Numbered from the stretch's first letter, positions 52,562-61,981 are shown. The stretch: 64,000 nt of DNA from Candidatus Thorarchaeota archaeon (GCA_003345545.1 PRDH01000035.1:1-64000); one strand, 5' to 3'. Notes: a model not told the origin generated them from the letters alone. Numbers and translations: made by a program.

Positions 52562-55198
52562 TTGGAAGTAGCTGATGCTGACGTTCAAAAACGGCTCTTG
52601 AAACCCTATGTGCTTGTCTTTAGGGCCGCTAAGCAAGACATGGCGACCAGAGTCGATGTGTTCTCGGATGAGCTAAGGGACCGTCAGCGTTCAGTATTAG
52701 GTGGCATGATAGAATTCGGATACCGAGCTTCCGAGATGCTGGAGGTTAATCGATTCTGGTTTATCAAATACAACAAACCTCTCTACTATCAACCCAAAGA
52801 AGCCAATGAGATTCTGAGAAAGGCAAAGAGTATAATCATTCCAAAGGAGCTGACACCTGGATTCCTTGGAGACCTGAAGACTTTTCTTGAGCGGATTGGC
52901 GCATCGAATGCGAGAGTCGTTCCAACCTGCCAACATTGCCTGCGCGATGACAAGCTCACAATTCTGACTAGAAGAAATGTTGTGAAGCTGACTGCAGAAC
53001 AGGTGACCTGTTTGTCGTGCGCTCAAGCTGATCTCAAGACTGAGTTGAAGACTCTTGGCATCAATATGTCTCGGGCAATGATGAATCAGTTGGAACGGCA
53101 AGTATCACGCGTAAAATCCATTCCTCGTCTTCTAGAGATGCTGACACCTGGATTCGATCCAACCGCAGAACCTGACCTCACACTCATTGACACAGTCGTT
53201 GCTCAGGATGTAGGCACAAAGAAAGACATCGAGGAACTCCCAATCCCGGACGAATTCAAGAAGGTACTCAGAGAAGCTGGATTGGAAGTACTTCTACCCA
53301 TTCAGCGGAAGACTGTTGACTCAGGTCTCTTGAAAAACGCCTCACTCCTGATCGTGTCCTCCACGTCATCGGGAAAGACCCTCTTGGGTGAACTTGCAGG
53401 AATTCCCAAGGCCATGCAGGGCAAGAGGATGGTGTACATGTCGCCCCTTGTTGCATTGACAAACGAGAAGTATGAGCTATTCAGAAAGAGATATCGTACG
53501 CTTGGCCTGCGCACAGGTATCAAAGTTGGTATGTCACGTCTTGATGTGGGAAACGAGGGGAAACCAATTGTCGATACTGACATCAGCAAGGCCGATATCA
53601 TCTGTGCTACATATGAAGCATTGGACTTGCTCTTTCGTTCTGGAAGTACGAGCGATCTTGGTAACGTGGGCACCGTAATCATTGATGAGATTCAGAACCT
53701 TGCAGATCCTGAGCGGGGCCCTGAACTCGATGGCCTTCTCACGCGGATGCGCTTGCACTACCCTAGGGCACAATACATCGCGCTCTCAGCTACAGTCGGC
53801 TCACCAGCAGCATTGGCAAAGGAACTTGGCTTCAAGCTTGTTAACTTTGAAGGACGCCCAGTTCCTTTGGAGAAGCATCTTATCTTCGCGAGAAGTGATG
53901 AAGACAAGTGGTCTATCATCCGTCGTCTTGTCAGCCATGAGTTCAAACACACAAGTACATTCGGAAACAAGGGACAGTCCATTATATTCACATACTCGCG
54001 ACGGCGTGCTCAGAATCTGAATGATTGGCTCCGTGAACAACACGTATCGTCTACTGTCTATCACGGAGGACTTCCATACAACCAGAGGAGAGGAATCGAA
54101 AGAGCATATGACAGACAGAAGTTCGCATGTGTTGTTACAACAGCGGCTCTGGGAGCTGGCGTGGACCTACCTGCATCTCTGGTGATCTTTGAAACCCTCG
54201 CAATGGGCGCGGATTGGCTGTCAAATGCCGAATTTGAACAGATGTTGGGTCGTGCCGGCCGTCTCGGCAAACATGACCGCGGCAAGGTATATGTTATAGT
54301 TCAGCCTGAGCGGAAATATCATAGTGGACAAGATGGCACCGAGGATGAAGTAGCGGTGCGTCTACTCAATGGAATAATCGAGGACGTTGAGCCATTTGCT
54401 GATAAGGAAGCGAGTGCCGAACAGATTCTAGCGACCATATGCTCTACCGGTCTGGTGGACTTGAAGTCAATTGCACGAGCGTACAAGAGCATGCTTTCGA
54501 TGTCCGTGCCTCCATCTGACGCTCTGAAGCATCTAGTCAAGACCCACATGATTCGAGTGAAGGAAGGAGGCGCATATCCGACAGAGCTTGGTCGTGCAAC
54601 TTCACTCTCCTTCTTGACCCCAAGCATGGGTCTGGAGGTCACGAAACTCACGGCCTCGTATGATGTCTTAGATATCGCGTTGATGCTCGAACCGTTTGAG
54701 AACATTTACCTGAGTAACAAACTGCAGGAAGAGATTAACTCCGCCTTCAGGACACACATGCCCACTCGACTGTTCTCAGGTGTATTTGGAGAGATAAGCA
54801 GTCTGACCAAACCGGGCAGCGGAGCAGGAAGACTGCCTCAGTGGGTCTTTGAGGTCTTCAGCAAATGGACCATTGCATTCTTCAATTGTGGCTGTCGCGA
54901 TTTTCCGGAGTGTGACCACGGGAAGGTAAAATTGGGACGCTGGCTAGTTGAGAGGAGACATGAGGGCTACAATCCATCCGGACTGGCTGACAGACTTGAA
55001 AGGGAATTTGAACTATGGGCATACCCCGGTGATCTTTTTTCCTGGCTTGACTCGCTTATTCATAGTCTGAAGGCAGTACAGCGGATTGCTGACGTCGCTG
55101 GCAAGACCGATCTCAGTGAGGAGATTGATAGCCAGATTGCGAGAATCGAACGACCTCTAGAGCATCAAGAGGTCGAGCAGAAGACAACTACGACGTAA
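52562..55198 (+). CDS. ASH-Ski2-type superfamily 2 helicase (DUF5814-containing)
   Basis: 878 residues from TTG 52562, seven bases behind GAGG. An N-terminal domain with a C4 zinc finger (CQHC near 123-126, CLSC near 150-153) precedes the two RecA-like lobes: Walker A SSTSSGKT (about 265-272), DEIQ (about 375-378), SATVG, and motif VI QMLGRAGRLG (about 559). A winged-helix and ratchet-like region follows, then a C-terminal Cys cluster (NCGCRDFPECDHGK). Archaeal ASH-Ski2 proteins are reported to work with the ribonuclease aRNase J and the exosome. The two preceding genes may encode cofactors. Confidence 0.9.
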   Translation: MEVADADVQKRLLKPYVLVFRAAKQDMATRVDVFSDELRDRQRSVLGGMIEFGYRASEMLEVNRFWFIKYNKPLYYQPKEANEILRKAKSIIIPKELTPGFLGDLKTFLERIGASNARVVPTCQHCLRDDKLTILTRRNVVKLTAEQVTCLSCAQADLKTELKTLGINMSRAMMNQLERQVSRVKSIPRLLEMLTPGFDPTAEPDLTLIDTVVAQDVGTKKDIEELPIPDEFKKVLREAGLEVLLPIQRKTVDSGLLKNASLLIVSSTSSGKTLLGELAGIPKAMQGKRMVYMSPLVALTNEKYELFRKRYRTLGLRTGIKVGMSRLDVGNEGKPIVDTDISKADIICATYEALDLLFRSGSTSDLGNVGTVIIDEIQNLADPERGPELDGLLTRMRLHYPRAQYIALSATVGSPAALAKELGFKLVNFEGRPVPLEKHLIFARSDEDKWSIIRRLVSHEFKHTSTFGNKGQSIIFTYSRRRAQNLNDWLREQHVSSTVYHGGLPYNQRRGIERAYDRQKFACVVTTAALGAGVDLPASLVIFETLAMGADWLSNAEFEQMLGRAGRLGKHDRGKVYVIVQPERKYHSGQDGTEDEVAVRLLNGIIEDVEPFADKEASAEQILATICSTGLVDLKSIARAYKSMLSMSVPPSDALKHLVKTHMIRVKEGGAYPTELGRATSLSFLTPSMGLEVTKLTASYDVLDIALMLEPFENIYLSNKLQEEINSAFRTHMPTRLFSGVFGEISSLTKPGSGAGRLPQWVFEVFSKWTIAFFNCGCRDFPECDHGKVKLGRWLVERRHEGYNPSGLADRLEREFELWAYPGDLFSWLDSLIHSLKAVQRIADVAGKTDLSEEIDSQIARIERPLEHQEVEQKTTTT

Positions 55199-55448
55199 GG
55201 TTGTCTTTCTCTACCTCGAAGAGAACTCTGATATTGCCCACAAGTTCGGGGGGCATAGAATCAATGTTGAGGTCTATCCATTTGTGAAGGTCTCGTCTGA
55301 TTGACTCTTTGTCTTCCAGAGGTATAGGCAGTTCAGAACGGTCCTCTGATACCAACTGAAAATGCGAACATCCGCAACTACATTCGCCGTCAAGGACCAT
55401 ATCGATATCTACCGTGCTCTTGCCACAATTCCTGCAGATGAAGATCAT
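55188..55448 (-). CDS. Zinc-ribbon protein
   Basis: 86 residues from ATG 55448, preceded by GAGGAG. The N-terminus carries a ribbon CRNCGKSTVDID ... CSCGC. The rest is an acidic helical domain (LPIPLEDKESIRRDLHKWID). The composition resembles archaeal zinc-ribbon proteins of the COG3364 kind. It overlaps the end of the convergent helicase gene by 11 bases. Confidence 0.75.
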   Translation of the reverse strand: MIFICRNCGKSTVDIDMVLDGECSCGCSHFQLVSEDRSELPIPLEDKESIRRDLHKWIDLNIDSMPPELVGNIRVLFEVEKDNLTS

Positions 55449-55576
55449 ATCTGATAGTCTCCTCAAGCTATGTGATTTCATGAGTCTATGAGCCTTGGTA
55501 TCGCTTGTGTATTACTAGCATACGTAGAGCTAGACTTATTTGGTCAGTATCATGGCAGCATGTCAGGGCCACAAGT

Positions 55577-55834
55577 ATGCCAAAGTCGTGCACAGTCTGT
55601 CGAGAGAAGGCAAAGATTCGCTGTGATAGGTGTCACAACGAGTTTTGTTCAGACCACGCCGTCAAATGCTCTTCTTGCGGAACCATAACCTGTATCCGCG
55701 ACCTTAATCGAAAGGCTCTGTGTCCGACATGCGGCAAGCGTATCGGGCTCTGTCCAGAATGCCTCCTGAATGGCAAGATTGTAAGAATTGTTAAAGGAAG
55801 CAACTATTGCCCGGAATGTGGCTGGAATGGCTAG
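55577..55834 (+). CDS. B-box-like multi-zinc-finger protein
   Basis: 85 residues from ATG 55577 (MPKSCTVCREKAKIRCDRCH). At least twelve Cys and a His in pairs: CTVC, CDRC-x4-C-x2-H (B-box-like), CSSC, C, CPTC, CPEC and CPEC. Four or so small zinc knuckles fill nearly the whole chain. The last ribbon (YCPECGWNG) resembles RNA-associated proteins. The longer frame from 55505 has no support. Divergent from the zinc-ribbon gene. Confidence 0.78.
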   Translation: MPKSCTVCREKAKIRCDRCHNEFCSDHAVKCSSCGTITCIRDLNRKALCPTCGKRIGLCPECLLNGKIVRIVKGSNYCPECGWNG

Positions 55835-56079
55835 AGAAAGAACAGCAGCCAGAGAAGACATAGTATCATCCCGACAATTCCTGCGACCAACCACCCTTTT
55901 CTCCCATAGCCCCATACAATCGGTATTGGTCCCAACAATACAACGCCTCTGCTCTCCATCTTTGGCTCCTCACCCGACTCTGATTTCATCACCGCCAGAA
56001 CAAGTGCGATAATGACACAGAGAATGCCCAGTATGAGGAGAATCCAACCAAGGGCCTGAATGAACCACATCGCCTGCAC
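55831..56079 (-). CDS. DUF131 family membrane protein
   Basis: 82 residues, two TM helices (ALGWILLILGILCVIIALVL and WLVAGIVGMILCLLWLLFFL), with the family's central GVVLLGPIPIVWGYGRK. Archaeal, function unknown. It overlaps the convergent zinc-finger gene by 4 bases and is last in a reverse-strand operon. Confidence 0.78.
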   Translation of the reverse strand: MQAMWFIQALGWILLILGILCVIIALVLAVMKSESGEEPKMESRGVVLLGPIPIVWGYGRKGWLVAGIVGMILCLLWLLFFL

Positions 56080-56085
56080 TGTGGT

Positions 56086-56649
56086 TCACCGTCTATCCAA
56101 GGTATTTCCTGGGAGGTTGAACATCATCCTCTCGTATCCGCCTACATCCTCGCCTTCCATCGCCCATAGACTGAGAATGTCTCCATAGATCTCGTATTCG
56201 AGGATAGTTTCAATTTCGGTAATCCTTGTCCCCACGGGAAACCTCCATAGGATCTCGAAATCGTAGGGCGCAGTCTCTTCCTCTACCCAAGTTTCAATCT
56301 TATTCGACCCTTTGTGAAGATGCCCAGCGAAATCAATCAAATATACTACTGCAACCACGTCGGTCGTTCCCTTCAGAAATATGTCACAGTAGTTTACTTT
56401 TGACTTGACATCCATTCCATTGATCTCGACTCGCTCTTTGTCCAGAAAGAACTGCAGGTTCCCTGCAAGTTTCTCTACCTCATCCCCCAGAAGCCTTTCA
56501 TCACGAAGCACCTTCGAATAGTAACGATCCATGTCAAGGTATTCGAAGCACAGTCGTTCGTGGATTTCTCCTGCCGATGAAACTGAGTAGAACGAATCTG
56601 CATGCACCGGCTCTACCATATCGGAACTATCTTCGTTCAGCCCTACCAC
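56086..56649 (-). CDS. Hypothetical protein
   Basis: 187 residues from GTG 56649, directly abutting the MBL gene's stop. Mostly beta in the middle (VNYCDIFLKGTTDVVAVVYL ... GHLHKGSNKIETWVEEETAP) with a helical N-terminus. No signal peptide or TM helix. Family not recognised; an operon partner of the MBL-fold protein. Confidence 0.65.
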   Translation of the reverse strand: MVGLNEDSSDMVEPVHADSFYSVSSAGEIHERLCFEYLDMDRYYSKVLRDERLLGDEVEKLAGNLQFFLDKERVEINGMDVKSKVNYCDIFLKGTTDVVAVVYLIDFAGHLHKGSNKIETWVEEETAPYDFEILWRFPVGTRITEIETILEYEIYGDILSLWAMEGEDVGGYERMMFNLPGNTLDRR

Positions 56650-57654
56650 CTACTCTAGCGCTACCGCATTGATACCAGAATCTGACAAATGCTTCGAAAA
56701 CACTCCCGCCCTATCGGTGAATACATACGCCACTCTTGGGTCGACTGACTTGGCAAAATCAAGTAGGCCTTGGAAGTCTGAATGAGCACTCAATGGGAAC
56801 CCTCGCTCTGCAAATTTCGCAAGGGTCCAGCCTGAGAGATTAAACGTGTCTGTGTTTTGCTCAAGTCTATCAATCGATTTCTTGTCGAGCTGGTGTCTTG
56901 CTGTGGCCAAGGTATTGCGAAGTGATGACGTGACCACTACGGCCCCTGACTCCAGGGCTTCAGGCACATTGACAGACTTCATGGTGTAGTGTTTGAGACT
57001 CACGCCATGATTTCCATACACCTTGCAGACCTTGTCAATACTTGTGTTGCCACTTATTACCCTGAATCCTCCGCTCTGCAAGAGAGCGATTGCTTCCTGT
57101 GATTTTCCAAGGGAGTATGCACTGAATACCGGAGTACGCCCCTCAGCTATGGTTTCTGATGCCGCCTGCAGAATACTATCATACACCTTTCTTCTATCTG
57201 GGAAGATCCATGTGGGCTCACCGTAGGTTGCTTCAGTGATGAGGACATCAGCTGCCACGGGTTTCGCTGCTCTGTGAACGAGACTATCGACATTGTTGAA
57301 GTCGCCGGTATAGAGCACTGTGAGTCCATCATTGAACTCTAAGTAGAACATGGCTGAGCCAAGGACATGTCCTGCATTCAACGGAGTTATGTTGACTCCT
57401 ATCTGTCCAAACATGTCATCGATATCTAACACCGTCTTTTTGGCTACTGGCTCAGTACCTCTAGCACTCCATGTATCAAACGTCGCTTGAGTTGCAATGA
57501 TGTCATGTGCGAACCTTAGTCCCCCGATATGATCCGAATGCGGATGTGACAGAAGAGTGGTTTCTCCCTTTATGCCAGTGTCAAATGCCAATCTGACATC
57601 CCCATATCGGAGAAAAACCCCTGATCCGATTTTCTTCACATCGAGTGTTGACAT
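56650..57654 (-). CDS. Metallo-beta-lactamase-fold nuclease-like protein (beta-CASP-like)
   Basis: 334 residues from ATG 57654 (MSTLDVKKIG). The frame is open to 57870 and would add 72 Ser/Asn/Thr-rich residues, nearly filling the gap to the next gene, so a longer form is possible. Zinc ligands: HPHSDH (H37, H39, D41, H42), GHVLGSAM (His), TGDFN (Asp) and a late SAHSDFQGL (His), the order of RNA/DNA-processing MBL enzymes related to CPSF73/SNM1. The substrate is open. Confidence 0.85.
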   Translation of the reverse strand: MSTLDVKKIGSGVFLRYGDVRLAFDTGIKGETTLLSHPHSDHIGGLRFAHDIIATQATFDTWSARGTEPVAKKTVLDIDDMFGQIGVNITPLNAGHVLGSAMFYLEFNDGLTVLYTGDFNNVDSLVHRAAKPVAADVLITEATYGEPTWIFPDRRKVYDSILQAASETIAEGRTPVFSAYSLGKSQEAIALLQSGGFRVISGNTSIDKVCKVYGNHGVSLKHYTMKSVNVPEALESGAVVVTSSLRNTLATARHQLDKKSIDRLEQNTDTFNLSGWTLAKFAERGFPLSAHSDFQGLLDFAKSVDPRVAYVFTDRAGVFSKHLSDSGINAVALE

Positions 57655-57888
57655 GGGACGACCACTTTTGATAGAACAGTGCGACACAAAAGGGTTTCCG
57701 CCTGTCTTGGCAGATGGCTGTTCTCTGATCAGTGTCATTAGCTGTCTCTTAAGAGACCCACTCATTTGCGTATGAGCGTCTGATGATTCGATGGAGTAAT
57801 CATTGTTGTGTCCGGTATTGCAGGTGTTGCTGTTGTCCTCAGTGTTGTTTCGAGAAGAAGGCATTGACACAATGGAAAACGAACTCTC

Positions 57889-58782
57889 CTACAGGTGTTT
57901 TCTCAGTAATGTTAGTGCCTGTTTCTTCGGAGATGCGCCTAGTCGATCAGCTAGTGACCCTACAAGACTAGCCAGCTCACCACTAATGAGCGGAAGATGA
58001 ACCTTCATCGTCTGTTCTCTGCATAATTCAGAAACAATGCAGTCCACCGCAGATGATTCGGAACAATCAGGCCCAACCACTATCAGCCCTACAGCAGCTG
58101 TATCATTGAGCCTCTCGATACTAGTGGCAATCCTTGCTGTTCCATTGACCGAATAGGTCTTGAGCGTCCTTCTACTGCATGCAAAATCAAAGGCATTCCA
58201 TACAAGAGAATTAGACTGCCCTATCGCTTCTCTCTGTGCCCAGATCAACTGCTTTGTTCCCTCCATGTTCGGCTCTTTGTCCCACTTCGCCTCATTTGGC
58301 TGAATCACGTTGCTTTCGCCGCACTCGAGAACATAACTCCGCATTGCCCCAATGGGCTCAAAATTCATGCTTGCTAGAGTTCTCATTGTCCATGAGTCTA
58401 GCGCTAGACTCACTGGAAAGCCTATTCCTGTCCGTTGTGGCCCGTCTGCCACGAGGGCATCGACATCCCGTATGGCAACGGTTCTCAAGAAGGGAAGAGA
58501 GGTTTTGATAATGTGAAATGCACTGGTTTTTCTGAATTTCTTCAGCACTGCCGCTGAACTCAGAACCATTCCCAAGCGATTCCTGTCTCGATATATTGCG
58601 GTTCCACCAATAACCTCATCATTAATGCTTGAAACGAATGCAATCGTATCAGGAAGTCCAAGGTAGCTCACAGCAAGGCTCCGATTTGCATAGCCGTGTT
58701 CGGTAGTTTGATTGACAAGGTCTAGCCATGTGTCAGTTTCATCTCTGCGAAGCCGTCTGTTGAACATGACTGGTGCGCTCAT
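57889..58782 (-). CDS. GNAT acetyltransferase-like protein, two halves
   Basis: 297 residues from ATG 58782 behind GAAGAGGAG. Residues of about 1-150 follow a GNAT pattern (DTIAFVSSINDEVIGGTAIY ... LSSAAVLKKFRKTSAFHIIK ... ALDSWTMRTLASMNFEPIGA), though the acetyl-CoA loop (R/Q-x-x-G-x-G/A) is not clean. The second half seems a decayed repeat. First gene of the operon with the MBL protein. Moderately sure of fold, not of activity. Confidence 0.62.
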   Translation of the reverse strand: MSAPVMFNRRLRRDETDTWLDLVNQTTEHGYANRSLAVSYLGLPDTIAFVSSINDEVIGGTAIYRDRNRLGMVLSSAAVLKKFRKTSAFHIIKTSLPFLRTVAIRDVDALVADGPQRTGIGFPVSLALDSWTMRTLASMNFEPIGAMRSYVLECGESNVIQPNEAKWDKEPNMEGTKQLIWAQREAIGQSNSLVWNAFDFACSRRTLKTYSVNGTARIATSIERLNDTAAVGLIVVGPDCSESSAVDCIVSELCREQTMKVHLPLISGELASLVGSLADRLGASPKKQALTLLRKHL

Positions 58783-59008
58783 TGGCTGCTCCTCTTCTCT
58801 TACTGCTCATACGTCTAAAGTATGGGTTATTCCATCTCGGACTTACTTCACGACGACTGTTCTGTCCGGTTTGAAAGGCGTATTGGCTGTAAGTTCGGTC
58901 ATGCTCAACTATAGGCTCTTCCACTTAAGTCATACTCCAACCGAACATCTTATCTTGTTGTTTTTGTAGAAGGGTTTATTCATCTCTAATACGAAGAGGG
59001 AGGGCCCT

Positions 59009-59998
59009 ATGCAATCACTAGTATTGACCTCAGACGGTTTGCAGATTGCTGACACGCCAATTCCTGCCCTCATGCCTGGCGATGTGAGAATAGAAGTTCG
59101 CTCCGTGGGCATTTGCGAAACTGATTTGGCAATCTGGAAGGGTGATTATGAAACGAGTCTCCCGGTTATCCTTGGACATGAGATTGCAGGAGTTGTTCAC
59201 GAGAGTTCTTCTCCTGACTTTGAAGCAGGGACTCCTGTGACAACTGAGATTGACATCCCTTGCGGCAGATGTTGGTTCTGCAGGAGTGGGCACAGACACC
59301 TATGTGCATCCAAGGAGGTAATCGGCCTCACATGCGATGGAGGGCTCTCTGAATATCTCTGTGTGCCCGTTGACTTGCTGCATGTATTGCCGGGAGAGGT
59401 GGACGCCACATCAGCTACATTTGTTGAGCCCTTGGCCTCTGCGATTGCCACGGAGCGACAGGCACATGCAGAGGTGAATGAACCTGTAGTCATATTCGGA
59501 AGCGGAAAGCTTGCTCTCCTACTTGCACAGGTCTACGATATATGCGGCGCTGATGTCCATATTGTCGGCCATAATCGATGGCAGTTAGGCCTAGCGAAAC
59601 AACTTGGCCTTCGGAATACGCATGATACTGATTCCGGGAATTGGCGCAATGATATTCTCAAAGCAACAAATGGAATCGGGCCGAGAATAGCAATCGAGGC
59701 GACAGGCAATACTGATGGCATCAATATGGCGCTGGGCATTGTGAGAAATGGCGGCATTGTAGCCTTGAAGAGCATGCATGGATGTGAGTATCCAATCAAC
59801 CCATCTGACATTGTCAACAGAGAGCTGACAGTCTTTGGGACCAGCCGAGGGCCGTTCGAGAAAGCAATCGAATACCTCGCACAGGGTCGTATCGAGGTCA
59901 AGCGCCTTGTTTCAAAAGAGTTCAAACTTGAGGATGGCAACAAGGCATTTGAGTTCGCATCTCAACCATCTGTGACGAAGGTAGTCATCAACCTCTGA
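59009..59998 (+). CDS. Zinc-dependent medium-chain dehydrogenase
   Basis: 329 residues. Catalytic zinc ligands lie in GICETDLAIWKGDY (Cys) and LGHEIAGVV (His, Glu). The structural zinc site is CGRCWFCRSGHRHLC. The NAD(P) motif is GSGKLALLLAQ, a drifted GxGxxG. It oxidises an alcohol such as threonine, sorbitol or a similar polyol. GAGGGAGGG before the ATG is a strong ribosome site. EndoQ starts 12 bases after its stop; the functional link is unclear. Confidence 0.93.
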   Translation: MQSLVLTSDGLQIADTPIPALMPGDVRIEVRSVGICETDLAIWKGDYETSLPVILGHEIAGVVHESSSPDFEAGTPVTTEIDIPCGRCWFCRSGHRHLCASKEVIGLTCDGGLSEYLCVPVDLLHVLPGEVDATSATFVEPLASAIATERQAHAEVNEPVVIFGSGKLALLLAQVYDICGADVHIVGHNRWQLGLAKQLGLRNTHDTDSGNWRNDILKATNGIGPRIAIEATGNTDGINMALGIVRNGGIVALKSMHGCEYPINPSDIVNRELTVFGTSRGPFEKAIEYLAQGRIEVKRLVSKEFKLEDGNKAFEFASQPSVTKVVINL

Positions 59999-60009
59999 GG
60001 ATATCAGTC

Positions 60010-61287
60010 ATGCCTCTCTTTGATGCGGATCTCCATATACACTCTCTTCACTCCATCGGCGTAAGCAACGCTATGACTGTTCCTCGAATCGCCCAAGGAG
60101 CGAAGGAGAAGGGGCTTCATCTGCTGGGAACGGGGGACGCAACGCAGCCTCAGTGGTTGAAGCATCTTCGAACTCACCTGAAGCAAGAGGGTGATGTCTA
60201 CACGTTTGATGCCATTGCGTTTGTTCCTACAGTTGAGATTGAGGATTTCGAGTCAATCCATCATGTGGTCATTCTGCCCAACTTCGATGCAGTAGAGAAT
60301 CTACGAATAGCGACTAAGCCACATTCGCCCAATCTCAACACTGAATGGGGAGGGAGACCCCGAGTGAATCTGGGCGGTGCTGAACTAGCTGGGCTCGTAC
60401 GAGACGCTGAGGGAATGATAGGACCTGCTCATGCCTTCACGCCTTTCAAGTCCATATTTCGGGAGAGTAGGCACTCGACTCTACAGACCTGCTATGGTGA
60501 CGAAGCAAGCAACATACACTTCATTGAGTTAGGTCTCTCTGCTGACTCTGAGATTGCTGATTGCATCCCTGAACTGCGGGGTCTCACATATTTGACCTCG
60601 AGCGATGCGCACTCTCCGGGTCCTGATAAGTTGGGAAGAGAGTTCACACGATTCGAGATGGAGTCATGTTCATTCGAAGAACTTCGATATGCGATAAGAC
60701 GTGAAAGAGGCCGAAAGGCTGTTCTGAATGTTGGCTTAAATCCGCGTCTTGGCAAGTATTACTTGTCGTTCTGTTCCAAGTGCCGCCGAACACTTGTGAT
60801 TAATGAGGGCGATGGAGCCCCCAAGTTCGACGATCTCAATATCTATGTTAATTGTGCCGACAATGCAGAGAAGGATAGAATCCTTCATGATATTCATCTG
60901 CGAAAGGTGCGCTGTCCAGCTGATGGCAGACCTCTTCGATTGGGAGTGCGAGACCGTGCCCTAGAAATTGGTGAGGGAGTTTCGAAATCTCCCGATCACC
61001 GTCCTCGCTATCTCCATATCGCTCCGTTGCTCGATATTATAGCATACGCCCTTGAAATCAAGTCCTCCTCCTCAAGAGCCGCAGGCACGTTATACTACAA
61101 GATGAGAACGAGTTTTGGATCCGAAACCTCTGTTCTCACAAATACTCCTATAGAAAGTCTACGAGAAGTCAGTGACAGAGTTGCACAGATGATACAAGCA
61201 TACCGCGATGGCACTGCCTGTTATATGGCCGGAGGCGGTGGTCGATATGGCAGACTCATCCCTCCATGGGAGTGTGAAGCTGAATGA
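60010..61287 (+). CDS. endoQ: Endonuclease Q (PHP-domain, TIGR00375)
   Basis: 425 residues, the usual length. The PHP domain shows FDADLHIHSLHS (metal His pair), GTGDATQP, TVEIED and SSDAHSPG. A C4 zinc finger follows (FCSKCRRTL ... VRCPADGRPL), then a helical C-terminal domain (AGTLYYKMRTSFGSETSVLT). EndoQ nicks DNA 5' of deaminated bases (uracil, hypoxanthine) and abasic sites and is restricted to some archaea and few bacteria. Its stop overlaps the next start (ATGA at 61284-61287), so the small downstream protein is co-translated. Confidence 0.9.
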   Translation: MPLFDADLHIHSLHSIGVSNAMTVPRIAQGAKEKGLHLLGTGDATQPQWLKHLRTHLKQEGDVYTFDAIAFVPTVEIEDFESIHHVVILPNFDAVENLRIATKPHSPNLNTEWGGRPRVNLGGAELAGLVRDAEGMIGPAHAFTPFKSIFRESRHSTLQTCYGDEASNIHFIELGLSADSEIADCIPELRGLTYLTSSDAHSPGPDKLGREFTRFEMESCSFEELRYAIRRERGRKAVLNVGLNPRLGKYYLSFCSKCRRTLVINEGDGAPKFDDLNIYVNCADNAEKDRILHDIHLRKVRCPADGRPLRLGVRDRALEIGEGVSKSPDHRPRYLHIAPLLDIIAYALEIKSSSSRAAGTLYYKMRTSFGSETSVLTNTPIESLREVSDRVAQMIQAYRDGTACYMAGGGGRYGRLIPPWECEAE

Positions 61288-61592
61288 CGGTCATCAAAGG
61301 TGTGATACGTGAAATCGGACGTAGTCATACGACTCGTGTAAGTTCTCAGCAATGGTACGGTTCGACTGATATTGTGGTCCAGGATGAGTCTACAGGGAAG
61401 ACCTATACCGTACGCATTTCAGCAAGCGTAATGGACAAGCATCGATTTCTTCCCCGAGTGGGCATGAAGGTAGTGGTTCACGGCTATGTGGAAAAAGCAG
61501 AATTTGGTCTGTCCGACTTTATGGTCACAAGGGTCACAGACATCCACCACGAGGGCGCTGGAATCAAGAGAATCTACAAACTGGATGAGTAG
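61284..61592 (+). CDS. Small beta-rich protein, possibly OB-fold, coupled to EndoQ
   Basis: 102 residues with an alternating beta pattern (VIKGVIREIGRSH, TDIVVQDESTGKTYTVRI, MKVVVHGYVEKAEFGLSDFM), compatible with an OB-fold single-strand or nucleic-acid binder. No family recognised. The ATGA overlap with endoQ suggests a partner in base-deamination repair (inference). Confidence 0.72.
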   Translation: MTVIKGVIREIGRSHTTRVSSQQWYGSTDIVVQDESTGKTYTVRISASVMDKHRFLPRVGMKVVVHGYVEKAEFGLSDFMVTRVTDIHHEGAGIKRIYKLDE

Positions 61593-61595
61593 CTG

Positions 61596-61895
61596 TCATC
61601 TCTTGTTTCTGATTAGAAATGAAGGAGCAAGAATCCATTCCGATTTGCATCTTGGGCATTTGGTCGGCGCTTTTGCCGAGCCCTTTACCTTGAATACGTA
61701 TTGACACTTGCCACAGCTTGCTGGCTTGACAAGGACTTCCTTGCCCTGATTCTTTACTGAACGTGCGATATGATCGATGTCATCATAGACAATTGATCTC
61801 TTTTCCAGATCCAATATGTCGCGGATTTCCTGAGCAGTCATTGGCTGTTCTGCGGACTCCAGAAGTCTGGTGATCTCTTCCCTTCTCGTGAGCAT
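61596..61895 (-). CDS. HTH/Zn-ribbon transcription regulator (COG3357 type)
   Basis: 99 residues from ATG 61895 (MLTRREEITRLLESAEQPMT). A winged helix at residues 3-55 (MTAQEIRDILDLEKRSIVYD) is followed by a zinc ribbon CGKCQYVF ... PTKCPRCKSEW, as in archaeal COG3357 regulators. Upstream lie four TGTACA sites that may be its own operators. It is divergent from the anchored protein at 62032. Confidence 0.83.
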   Translation of the reverse strand: MLTRREEITRLLESAEQPMTAQEIRDILDLEKRSIVYDDIDHIARSVKNQGKEVLVKPASCGKCQYVFKVKGSAKAPTKCPRCKSEWILAPSFLIRNKR

Positions 61896-61915
61896 GATAT
61901 AGAGGGAGTTGCTGT

Positions 61916-61981
61916 TGTACATCAAATACTTTCTTGTTAGTATACCAACGACACTGTACAAGTCATTGTACAGGCTGTACA
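61916..61981. promoter_or_regulatory. Cluster of four TGTACA sites
   Basis: TGTACA palindromes at 61916, 61955, 61967 and 61976, the last three nearly evenly spaced. They stand between the divergent starts of the HTH/Zn-ribbon gene (61895) and the anchored protein (62032). A multi-site operator for autoregulation or coordinate control is likely. Confidence 0.6.
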
